Shown: positions 19,943 to 26,460 of the stretch, piece after piece
Position numbering within the stretch: position 1 is the stretch's first letter
Layout: each line of letters starts with the position of its first letter
NCBI RefSeq assembly: GCF_009909145.1
Contig: NZ_JAAAPJ010000010.1
Coordinates: 62,001-126,000 of the forward strand
Length of the DNA stretch: 64,000 nt
Direction of reading: 5' to 3'
Source: Corallococcus silvisoli
GTDB taxonomy: Bacteria > Myxococcota > Myxococcia > Myxococcales > Myxococcaceae
Position numbers and translations under genes: made by a program
The notes under the pieces: model-generated
The model's database searches: none
Told to the model about the DNA's origin: nothing
Seen by the model: only the letters and a program-made list of their open reading frames with translations

Positions 19943-22093
19943 CTACTTCTTGGAGGGCGGTTCGCCGTGCGCCTGGATGACGCGGCGCAGGCCCATCCTC
20001 AGCTTGGCGTTGTCGGGGTTGCCGTAGAACGTCGCCTGGAGCGCGAAGCCCCTGCGGGTGTCCGAGTGGGGGTTGGCCAGCTCGGTGAAGAAGTTCGCGA
20101 GGATGCGGTCCGACAGGACGGGCAACGGACCGGACCGGGCCCGGCTCTGTGAGAGCAGCAGCTCCCAGTAGGCGGCGGACTCCGACAGGCTGGAGGCGGC
20201 GTTGTTGCAGTGCCTGGACCAGGCGGCGGCGTCCTGCCCCGGGAGGGGGTAGAAGTTCTTGCCGATGTCCTCCTGGCTCATCAGCCGCAGGTAGGGCTTC
20301 CCCAGGTTGAGGGCGAGGTTCATCGTCCCCGCGCCTTCGAAGACGCTGGGGAGATCCGCGAGGACCATGAGGCGCCCGAAGGCGAGCGACGGGATCCGTC
20401 CGAACGGCAGGATGAGGATGGGCGGGATGCGGCTCGGGTGGAAACCTCCCCGGACCAGGAACTCCGGCAGGTTCCCCGCGAGGCCCACGTCGCGGAACGC
20501 CTCGAACAGCCGGGTGCCCCCCAGGTACACATGGCGGGAGGGGAACAGCTCATCGAGCCGGCTGACGGTCGAGAAGGCCGAGCGTCCCGTCTGCACCGCG
20601 ACGGCCTGGGGCTGGGGGTCTGGCGCCAGCCGGAGCCGCAGGGCCAGGTAGTCCTCCGCTGGGAGCGGCGCGAGGACGGGGATCACGACGGGCTTCAGCG
20701 GCGCGCCAGAGACGCGCAGGGTGCTGAGCCCCGCCACCAGGTTGAACAGGATGTCCGAGGCCTCCGCGACGGGGCGCCCCGCGGAGAAATAGACAGGCAT
20801 CAGGGAGATGCGGTCCGCCTTGCGCAGCTCCTCGATGAACGCCATGCAGTCCCGGACGCCGGGGGGAAACTGCTTCGGGGGAAGGTCCGCCCAGCGCGGC
20901 GTGAGGTACGGGCGGGTGTCGACGTGGAGGCCCCGGTCCACGAAGGAGGGGCCGTACTCGGAGCCCCCCTCCAGCAGGACGTCGGTGTCCTTGCCGGCGC
21001 CATAGAGGATGTTCGGCGCCACGGAGCGGTCGGTCACGCCGCTCCATTGCAGGGGCTGCAGGGTGAGGAACCACTGGACCTTCAGGCTCTCGGTGGGGTT
21101 CTGGGGATCATCCCACCCGCCCGTGACGCCCAGGGGCACCTCGGCCATGGGCAGGTTCTCGAACGCGTCGAGCGAATGGAAGAGGAGCGTGGCCTTGCCC
21201 AGGCGGTGCATGGCGGCCGGCTGCTCCGGCAGCCCGGGAATGAGCCGGACGAGCTTCACCCACGTGAGCTCATCCCGGCCGGCGTTCTCCTCTTCGTCGC
21301 CCGGCGCGTAGATGACGCGCAGGAGGGTGGCGCCCAGGTCGATGAGCTCCTGGATGACCTGCACGGTCGTGGACTGGTGCCCGGAGCCGCTGCTGTCCGG
21401 GATGAAGACGCGGATCTCCTTCTGGCTGGTGACGAAGCTCCGGAGGGCGTCCTTGTCCAGGTGCCGGGCCTTGGGGCTGGAGCCGCCCTTCTTGAACCCC
21501 CAGGGGGTCTTCGCCGGAGTGGCCGACGGCAGGCCCTCGGGGCGGAAGTCCGGGGCCTCCTGCCGCAAGGCATTGAAGTGCCGCAGGTCGTAGTTCGACA
21601 GCTCCAGCAGGAGCGGGGGCGTGGTGACGCCGGGCGCCAGCACCGTCGCGACGCAGGGCGTGGGGCTGAAGATGCTGTTGCCCGTGTCGGAGTGCACGAC
21701 GACGCGGAGGTTGAACACCTCGCAGAGCACCTGGATGCAGGTGTCATCGCCCCAGACCGCCTGGTGCTTCCCGCCGCCGGCCCCCTCCGCGATGGCATCG
21801 GCGTAGCCCCGAATGGAGCTGGCGCCCCGGTAGTAGACCCCGGACATCAGCTTGACCTGGATGTCATTGAGCATGCCGGCGCGGTAGTCGTTCAGCGCCG
21901 GGGTCCGGTCCCGGTAGAGCCCCTCGAGGAAGTCGCGGACCCGCTGGCGCAGCACCAGGGGATCCAGGTCGCGGCCCGCCCGGTGGAGCAGGAAGGACAG
22001 GCTGTGGAAGAGGCAGTCGCCGTCGCCCGGGGTGATGTATTCGACGTAGTTCTGCTGCTCCAGCCGCCGGAAGCCGATGATGATGTAAGGCAT
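19943..22093 (-). CDS. Large protein with N-terminal OTU-type cysteine protease domain
   Basis: 716 residues with no signal peptide. The N-terminal 185 residues have the OTU protease pattern: PGDGDCLFHSLSFLL (Asp24-Gly-Asp-Cys27 as nucleophile), VWGDDTCIQVLCEVFNLRVV as the middle Trp-Gly block, and LSNYDLRHFNAL with the catalytic His172 and Asn174. OTU proteases cleave ubiquitin chains in eukaryotes, and bacterial examples are mostly effectors. The remaining 500 residues are not clearly known to me; RVFIPDSSGSGHQSTTVQVI (about 230) and EGAGTMNLALNLGKPYLRL (about 590) resemble the acceptor and sugar-nucleotide ends of GT-B glycosyltransferases, which is a guess. A small NLS-bearing gene is divergent 182 bp away. 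Confidence 0.65.
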   Translation of the reverse strand: MPYIIIGFRRLEQQNYVEYITPGDGDCLFHSLSFLLHRAGRDLDPLVLRQRVRDFLEGLYRDRTPALNDYRAGMLNDIQVKLMSGVYYRGASSIRGYADAIAEGAGGGKHQAVWGDDTCIQVLCEVFNLRVVVHSDTGNSIFSPTPCVATVLAPGVTTPPLLLELSNYDLRHFNALRQEAPDFRPEGLPSATPAKTPWGFKKGGSSPKARHLDKDALRSFVTSQKEIRVFIPDSSGSGHQSTTVQVIQELIDLGATLLRVIYAPGDEEENAGRDELTWVKLVRLIPGLPEQPAAMHRLGKATLLFHSLDAFENLPMAEVPLGVTGGWDDPQNPTESLKVQWFLTLQPLQWSGVTDRSVAPNILYGAGKDTDVLLEGGSEYGPSFVDRGLHVDTRPYLTPRWADLPPKQFPPGVRDCMAFIEELRKADRISLMPVYFSAGRPVAEASDILFNLVAGLSTLRVSGAPLKPVVIPVLAPLPAEDYLALRLRLAPDPQPQAVAVQTGRSAFSTVSRLDELFPSRHVYLGGTRLFEAFRDVGLAGNLPEFLVRGGFHPSRIPPILILPFGRIPSLAFGRLMVLADLPSVFEGAGTMNLALNLGKPYLRLMSQEDIGKNFYPLPGQDAAAWSRHCNNAASSLSESAAYWELLLSQSRARSGPLPVLSDRILANFFTELANPHSDTRRGFALQATFYGNPDNAKLRMGLRRVIQAHGEPPSKK

Positions 22094-22275
22094 GCGCCCT
22101 CGCTCGGCGCCCGACGTTAGCGGGTCATGTCCGAGCCCGCATCCGTGGTGGCCCTCCGCGCCGCACGCGCCTCCGGTGATTCGAGGAGCGCTGGGAGGCG
22201 AGGTGGCTGGAGTTTCTGGGGTTGGGCGCTATCCTGCTTCCGTCCTCTTCGCGGGAACCCCCCGGAGCGCATCCC

Positions 22276-23082
22276 ATGACCCGTGGCATCTTCAAGGCAG
22301 GTTCAGGTCCTTCGCTTCCGCCGAAGCGCAAGCACGACGAGCTCGTCTCGCCCATCCGCACGCCGGTGCAGGAGGGGCCCGCGAAGAAGAAGCAGCGCAC
22401 GGAGGGTCCTCCCGCGGGGCCGCAGCCCACGGTGCAGCGCCCGCCCACGGATCCGTCGATGCACGCGGCGTACGACCAGCTGGCGCACGAGGAGATGCTG
22501 AAGAATCCCAAGTACAAGCAGCTGGCGGAGGACGCGGCGGCGGCCCAGGACAAGCCGGTCAACGTCATCACGAAGGATCAGGTCCAGGGCGGCATGTTCT
22601 ATTCGGGCAAGGGTCAGGTCGGGCTGCGTCCGGACCTCACGGGCCCCAAGCGCGCCAGCGTCATGGCCTTCGAGCTGACCAACGTCGCCCAGCAGAAGAA
22701 GTTCAGCAAGGTGACGAGCGACGCCTTCCAGACGGAGGTCAACGCGGCGTTGGGGAAGCACATCGTGGGCGGTGACCTGAACGCCCGGCGGGAGAACTTC
22801 GCCAAGAGCATGGAGCGCATCGAATACAACGGCATCCAGCGCCACCACGACGTGATGAAGGACGGCATCCAGAGCCAGGGCTGGCCCAAGGAGATGGACC
22901 GGTTCGGCAAGCGTCTGGAGGGGGCGGACCCCAGCTTCGAAAGCTACTGGGCGCGCCAGAACGTCAAGGACGCCAAGACGGGCAAGAGCCACTCGGACGT
23001 GTACCGCGCCCAGTTCGACAACATCGCCGCCAAGGCGTCGGAGCTGGTGGAGAAGAGCAGGCAACAGCAGGGCGTGAAGTAG
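22276..23082 (+). CDS. Unknown protein with bipartite nuclear-localisation-like N-terminus
   Basis: 268 residues, no signal peptide, no recognised domain. The N-terminus holds two basic clusters, PPKRKHDE (residues 15-22) and AKKKQR (36-41), 17 residues apart and separated by a Pro-rich stretch, as in bipartite eukaryotic nuclear-localisation signals. The middle contains SVMAFELTNVAQQKKF, a hydrophobic-Glu motif that could be a decayed metalloprotease helix (His-Glu-x-x-His lacks both His here), and the C-terminus is charged and helical. The ATG at 22276 is preferred over TTG 22222 because of GGAG upstream. Divergent from the OTU-domain gene, so the two may be co-regulated. A basic DNA- or RNA-binding tail is the alternative reading of the N-terminus. 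Confidence 0.6.
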   Translation: MTRGIFKAGSGPSLPPKRKHDELVSPIRTPVQEGPAKKKQRTEGPPAGPQPTVQRPPTDPSMHAAYDQLAHEEMLKNPKYKQLAEDAAAAQDKPVNVITKDQVQGGMFYSGKGQVGLRPDLTGPKRASVMAFELTNVAQQKKFSKVTSDAFQTEVNAALGKHIVGGDLNARRENFAKSMERIEYNGIQRHHDVMKDGIQSQGWPKEMDRFGKRLEGADPSFESYWARQNVKDAKTGKSHSDVYRAQFDNIAAKASELVEKSRQQQGVK

Positions 23083-23107
23083 CGGTCCCTCCAGCGACAG
23101 CGCCGCG

Positions 23108-23130
23108 AAGGGGCCCGGACTGGGGCCCTT
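23108..23130 (+). terminator. Imperfect GC-rich hairpin after the NLS-like gene
   Basis: AAGGGGCCC (23108-23116) and GGGGCCCTT (23122-23130) pair with one mismatch around a 5-base loop. It lies 25 bases past the stop at 23082, where a terminator is expected. No T-run follows on the plus strand, so it is only a candidate. Confidence 0.35.
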
Positions 23131-23329
23131 AGCGCACGCTGGCCCAGTACGGCAGCAGCGCCTGACGGCTCTCGGCCAGCGCCCGGCGCGCGTCCGCGTT
23201 GACGTCGCCGGAGGGAAAGCGGTCGTCGCGCCCCGCGAGCACTTCGATGCAGGCGCGCGCCCCCCATGGGCCGCGTTGGCGACGCGTACGAAGTGTGTAG
23301 TCGGCGAGCAGGGACGCGCGGGAGCGCAA
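23129..23329 (-). pseudogene. Orphan 3' end of a histone deacetylase-like gene
   Basis: This short frame ends with 42 codons nearly identical to the C-terminus of the deacetylase at 25327-26355 (CIEVLAGRDDRFPSGDVNAD and the final LLPYWASVR). Upstream of these the frame continues for about 24 unrelated codons and has no deacetylase active site, so it is a detached gene end rather than a gene. It marks the left border of the toxin/immunity cassette. Against the intact copy, the shared part differs mostly at silent codon positions, which means it was once under selection in a working gene. Confidence 0.8.
23131..23259. repeat. Left direct repeat: duplicated deacetylase 3' end
   Basis: About 127 bp that recur at 25329-25457 in the same orientation with roughly nine differences by eye (about 93% identity). 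The two copies bracket about 2.1 kb containing the toxin and immunity genes. Confidence 0.85.
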
Positions 23330-23356
23330 GACAGGGAGATGCGTCCTAGCCCTTGA

Positions 23357-24118
23357 TCAAGGTCTAGGCGCCGCGCGTCCGCCGATTTCAGGAAAGCGCT
23401 CGTAGGCGCGCTTGAGCGCATCCAAGTGAGCAGGGTTGTCCAGGTCGAGTGGCGTGTCGGTGAGCTGTACGACCCATCCACCCGTCGCCGTGCGCCTGGA
23501 CCGCGTAAGCAGCTCGGCGTCACGGGTCGGGTCCGGGAACCGGAGAGCCTGCGCGGTAGCCGCAGACCAGAAGTTCAACCATCCGAGGCGATGCGGAATC
23601 TCCGGCGAGCGGATCTTCTCTGGAAGACTGAGTGCTGGCAGCCCCCGGGGCGGAGTCCCTGGCTTGTGGACGGGATCGCGTGTTTGTCGTGCGAGCTCGA
23701 CACCCGCGCTAGACGGCGTCGCATGCCCCCAGAACGCGCGGGCCCCTTCTGCCACGCCTCCAAGCACATCCACTGCCACCGCGATGACAGCCTCGTTCAG
23801 TGGCAGCTCTGCATGGACATCAAGCAACGACTGCCCGCCGGGCGCCTGGCGCGCGGGTGTTCGCAACCCATAAATCATCACAGGGAAGCTCTCGTCACCG
23901 TTGCACAAGAGAGGGAAGCCTCCATCCCTGGCTCCTTCGGAGAGCCACGAGTCGCGCTGCGGTAAAGCGATGGGGCGCCCCTCGTCGGAAACCGTCCAGT
24001 CGAGGCGCAAGCCGGGGAAGGCCTGCTCCATCCCATGGACGACAGCGAGAGTGCGACCATCCGCGGCAAGCAGCGCTGGCGCGTAGACAATAATGCCAAG
24101 GGTGCTCTGTGTGGTCAT
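23357..24118 (-). CDS. Putative immunity protein (DUF5953-like)
   Basis: 253-residue soluble protein, no signal peptide. I recall similar myxobacterial proteins annotated DUF5953, encoded next to lipoprotein toxins; blocks such as LGIIVYAPALLAADGRTLAV, EIPHRLGWLNFWSAATAQAL and ATGGWVVQLTDTPLDLDNP fit. Its ATG overlaps the toxin stop (ATGA, 24115-24118), typical of toxin/immunity pairs; a GTG at 24127 is the alternative start. The likely role is to neutralise the nuclease-like toxin encoded just upstream. No catalytic motif is visible. The region has lower GC and more A/T at third positions than the flanks, in line with transfer. Confidence 0.72.
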   Translation of the reverse strand: MTTQSTLGIIVYAPALLAADGRTLAVVHGMEQAFPGLRLDWTVSDEGRPIALPQRDSWLSEGARDGGFPLLCNGDESFPVMIYGLRTPARQAPGGQSLLDVHAELPLNEAVIAVAVDVLGGVAEGARAFWGHATPSSAGVELARQTRDPVHKPGTPPRGLPALSLPEKIRSPEIPHRLGWLNFWSAATAQALRFPDPTRDAELLTRSRRTATGGWVVQLTDTPLDLDNPAHLDALKRAYERFPEIGGRAAPRP

Positions 24119-25032
24119 CGCCTGCACCCCGTGACGACGATCTCCAGCTCGGGCGCCTCACGCTCAAGTGCTTCTCTGTGCGCTTCGGTGCTCACCCCAA
24201 CGGCGAAGCGATATCCACATGACAGCGCGATGTCTCGCTCTTCCCGCATCTTGGCTGCTTGCCCTTTGATGACCTGCCCGCGGAGAAAGGCATTGTACGT
24301 GTCGAACTGGTCGGTCTTGATCTCCCACAGCACGCGCACGCCGACTTGCAGCGCATCGAAGCGCACGCCGCCAACGAGCACGTCCTTGCCGGGGTAGCGG
24401 TTCGGCGGAAACCAGTCGGCGCACTCATTGTGTGGGTCGTCCCCACCTGCGTGAGGCATTGGAACAGGCTCACAGCTGGCTCGGCCTGTCCGGTCCACAG
24501 GCACAGGCGGCACGGGGGGCTGCCAGTCTTGCCCCGCGGGCTCGGGCTCGAGCTTGGGCTTGCGTTGGGCTTCAGTGTCCCGGGAGGACAGCTTCGTTCC
24601 TCGAGAGGGCCCTGCTTCCTCGGGGTAGGCGTGGCGGAGTTCGTATGCATCCAGTGCTTCTCTGATGGCGACGGCGACCACCACCGTGCCCAGCACGATC
24701 ACGGCCCCCACGGCAATCTCGGGAGCCGCCAGCACGCAGAATCCGATTCCCACGGCAGCGGCGTCAGCGGAGGCGACCGCGCACCTTCCCGTAGCGTCGT
24801 GGAACTCGAGCCGGTCATGGTCGAGGGTCCGGTAGCACCTCTCCACCAGAAGAGGCCAAGGCTGGGATGCTTCGCGGACAACGCACCGCCCCTCGTCAGC
24901 CCAGGGCAGGTGCGCCGCCCGCTCCAGGTTGGCGAGTCTTTGGCTCCGCGTGCCGAGTGTGCCGGGAGACGGTGCCGGCGTGGCGCACGCGGAAAGGAAG
25001 AGGAGGAGTGCGATGCAAGCGCGGAAGCGCAC
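24115..25032 (-). CDS. SitA-like lipoprotein toxin with C-terminal DUF6310-like nuclease domain
   Basis: 305 residues. Lipoprotein signal with lipobox Leu-Ser-Ala-Cys (Cys16). Residues 30-125 are a conserved-looking delivery region (ERAAHLPWADEGRCVVREAS, GRCAVASADAAAVGIGFC) with a hydrophobic hairpin at 93-123; 140-205 is a Pro-rich linker. The C-terminal 105 residues carry RFDALQVGVRVLWEIKTDQF, an Asp...Glu-x-Lys arrangement (Asp226, Glu237, Lys239) like the PD-(D/E)xK nuclease core. This matches the plan of Myxococcus SitA toxins, lipoproteins passed between kin by outer-membrane exchange that kill cells lacking the cognate immunity protein. GTG start at 25032 with GAGGAC upstream. Nuclease activity and OME delivery are inferred. 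Confidence 0.72.
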   Translation of the reverse strand: MRFRACIALLLFLSACATPAPSPGTLGTRSQRLANLERAAHLPWADEGRCVVREASQPWPLLVERCYRTLDHDRLEFHDATGRCAVASADAAAVGIGFCVLAAPEIAVGAVIVLGTVVVAVAIREALDAYELRHAYPEEAGPSRGTKLSSRDTEAQRKPKLEPEPAGQDWQPPVPPVPVDRTGRASCEPVPMPHAGGDDPHNECADWFPPNRYPGKDVLVGGVRFDALQVGVRVLWEIKTDQFDTYNAFLRGQVIKGQAAKMREERDIALSCGYRFAVGVSTEAHREALEREAPELEIVVTGCRR

Positions 25033-25326
25033 GGCGATGTCCTCGCGGAAGGGAGGGCTTCATCCCTACGCGCCTGGAGTCTATCAGCGCGCGCGGGCGT
25101 TCAGACGAACCGGGTTTCCTGGATGGGGGCACGCAACCATCGAAATGACGGTGCGCTGCACCCCCTGAGCCCTGACAGCCAGAGAGCGGCGGTCAACGTC
25201 CTGGGCCGTCCACTCGCTTCGGCGTACGACATCCGTGCAACACGCGTCGAGGACGCCGCCAACCACTCGTGAGGACAGGAGTAGAACAGTCCGGAAGGCG
25301 GGACTCGAACCCAAAGCCGGGCCCGT
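25033..25326. other. Junction region with tRNA 3'-end-like fragment
   Basis: No gene seen. At 25289-25313 the minus strand reads GGGTTCGAGTCCCGCC followed by TTCCGG, which matches a tRNA T-loop (TTCGAGT), the 3' half of its stem and an acceptor strand. The 5' half of a tRNA is missing: the T-stem pairs poorly and the sequence beyond is the deacetylase gene. It could be a leftover attachment-site core. The toxin promoter should also lie here, near 25040-25100. Confidence 0.4.
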
Positions 25327-26355
25327 TCAGCGCACGCTGGCCCAGTACGGCAACAGCGCCTGACGGCTCGCGGCCAGCGCGCGGCGCGCGTCCGCGTTGA
25401 CGTCGCCAGAGGGGAAGCGGTCGTCGCGCCCCGCCAGCACTTCAATGCAAGCGTGCGCGGAGTTCGACAGGCCCTCCAGCGAGTAGCCTCCCTCCAGCAC
25501 CAGCACCAGCTTGCCGTCGGACACCTCCTCCGCCAGCTCGCGCATGGCGGTGCACATCGCCGCGAAGCCGCGCTCGGTGACGTCCATGCCGCCAATCGGG
25601 TCGTCGCGGTGCGGGTCGAACCCCGCGGACACCAGCACCAGGTCGGGCCGGTACGCCTGCGCCACGGGCAGCAGCAGGTCCTCGAAGACCATGCCGTAGT
25701 CGGCGTCGGTGTTGCCGCCGGGCAGGCCGCAGTTGACGGTGAAGCCCTGGCCCTCGCCCCGGCCCACCTCCGGCGCCGCGCCGCTGCCCGGGTAGTAGGG
25801 GAACTGGTGCACGGACTGGTAGAGCACGTCGCGGCGCCCCCAGAAGGCCGCCTGGGTGCCGTTTCCGTGGTGGACGTCCCAGTCCAACACCAGCACGCGC
25901 TCGGCCCCGCGCCGCCGTCCGGCCTCCGCCGCGATGGCGACATTGTTGAAGAGGCAGAAGCCCATCGCCCGGTCCGGCTCCGCGTGGTGCCCGGGTGGCC
26001 GCACCAGCGCGAAGGCGTTCTTCGCCTGTCCCGCCATCACCGCCTCCACGGCCTGCACCGCCGCGCCCGCCGCCAGCCGCGCCGCGTCGATGCTGTCGGG
26101 GGACACGGCGGTGTCCTCGTCGATGCGCTCGACGCGGCCGCTCAGCTTCTGCAGGGCCTCCAGGTGCGCGGGCGTGTGCACCGACAGCAGCTCCGCGTCC
26201 GTGGCGGAGCGGGGCTGGGCCATCACCGTGCCCGCCACGGGGTTTCGTGACAGGACCTGGAGGATGCGCCGCAAGCGGGCGGGTGACTCCGGGTGGCCCT
26301 CGCCCGCGTCGTGCTGGAGGAAGAGCGGGTCGGTGAGGAGCAGCGTCGCGGTCAT
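25327..26355 (-). CDS. Histone deacetylase-family amidohydrolase
   Basis: 342-residue zinc deacetylase of the HDAC/AcuC/acetylpolyamine amidohydrolase superfamily. Signature blocks: RPPGHHAEPDRAMGFCLFNN (tandem active-site His), VLVLDWDVHHGNGTQ (zinc Asp/His), VSAGFDPHRDDPIGGM (second zinc Asp) and VLVLEGGYSLEGLSNSAHA. Bacterial members remove acetyl groups from lysines, acetoin-related enzymes or polyamines; which one applies here is unknown. The ATG at 26355 starts the conserved part (MTATLLLTDPLFLQHDAG). It diverges from the chemoreceptor gene. Its last about 127 bp are duplicated at 23131-23259, on the far side of a toxin cassette. Confidence 0.9.
   Translation of the reverse strand: MTATLLLTDPLFLQHDAGEGHPESPARLRRILQVLSRNPVAGTVMAQPRSATDAELLSVHTPAHLEALQKLSGRVERIDEDTAVSPDSIDAARLAAGAAVQAVEAVMAGQAKNAFALVRPPGHHAEPDRAMGFCLFNNVAIAAEAGRRRGAERVLVLDWDVHHGNGTQAAFWGRRDVLYQSVHQFPYYPGSGAAPEVGRGEGQGFTVNCGLPGGNTDADYGMVFEDLLLPVAQAYRPDLVLVSAGFDPHRDDPIGGMDVTERGFAAMCTAMRELAEEVSDGKLVLVLEGGYSLEGLSNSAHACIEVLAGRDDRFPSGDVNADARRALAASRQALLPYWASVR
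25329..25457. repeat. Right direct repeat: 3' end of the intact deacetylase gene
   Basis: Second copy of the repeat at 23131-23259, here part of the intact gene. The differences noted include CTG/TTG Leu, CGG/CGC Arg, TCC/TCT Ser, TTT/TTC Phe and ATC/ATT Ile (all silent), plus two amino-acid changes. Confidence 0.85.
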
Positions 26356-26421
26356 CCCCCAAACCTTACGCATCCTGGGGCCGGGAACCCAGCACCCGGG
26401 TTGGAAGGCACGGACCGTTCC

Positions 26422-26451
26422 TTGCCCTGGATGGGCCACCCTCCCTACAGT
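26422..26451 (+). promoter_or_regulatory. Candidate promoter of the chemoreceptor gene
   Basis: TTGCCC (26422-26427), an 18-base spacer and TACAGT (26446-26451) resemble housekeeping-sigma -35 and -10 boxes. Transcription would start near 26458, two or three bases before the TTG at 26461, implying a leaderless message; no ribosome-binding site is visible there. Confidence 0.45.
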
Positions 26452-26460
26452 GGGCCGGCC

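Noticed and set aside
22222..22276. TTG start extending the NLS-like protein by 18 residues
   Set aside because: No ribosome site before it; the ATG at 22276 has GGAG at suitable spacing.
25270..25330. A complete tRNA gene on the minus strand
   Set aside because: Only the T-arm and acceptor 3' strand match; the D- and anticodon arms would fall in the deacetylase coding sequence and do not fold.
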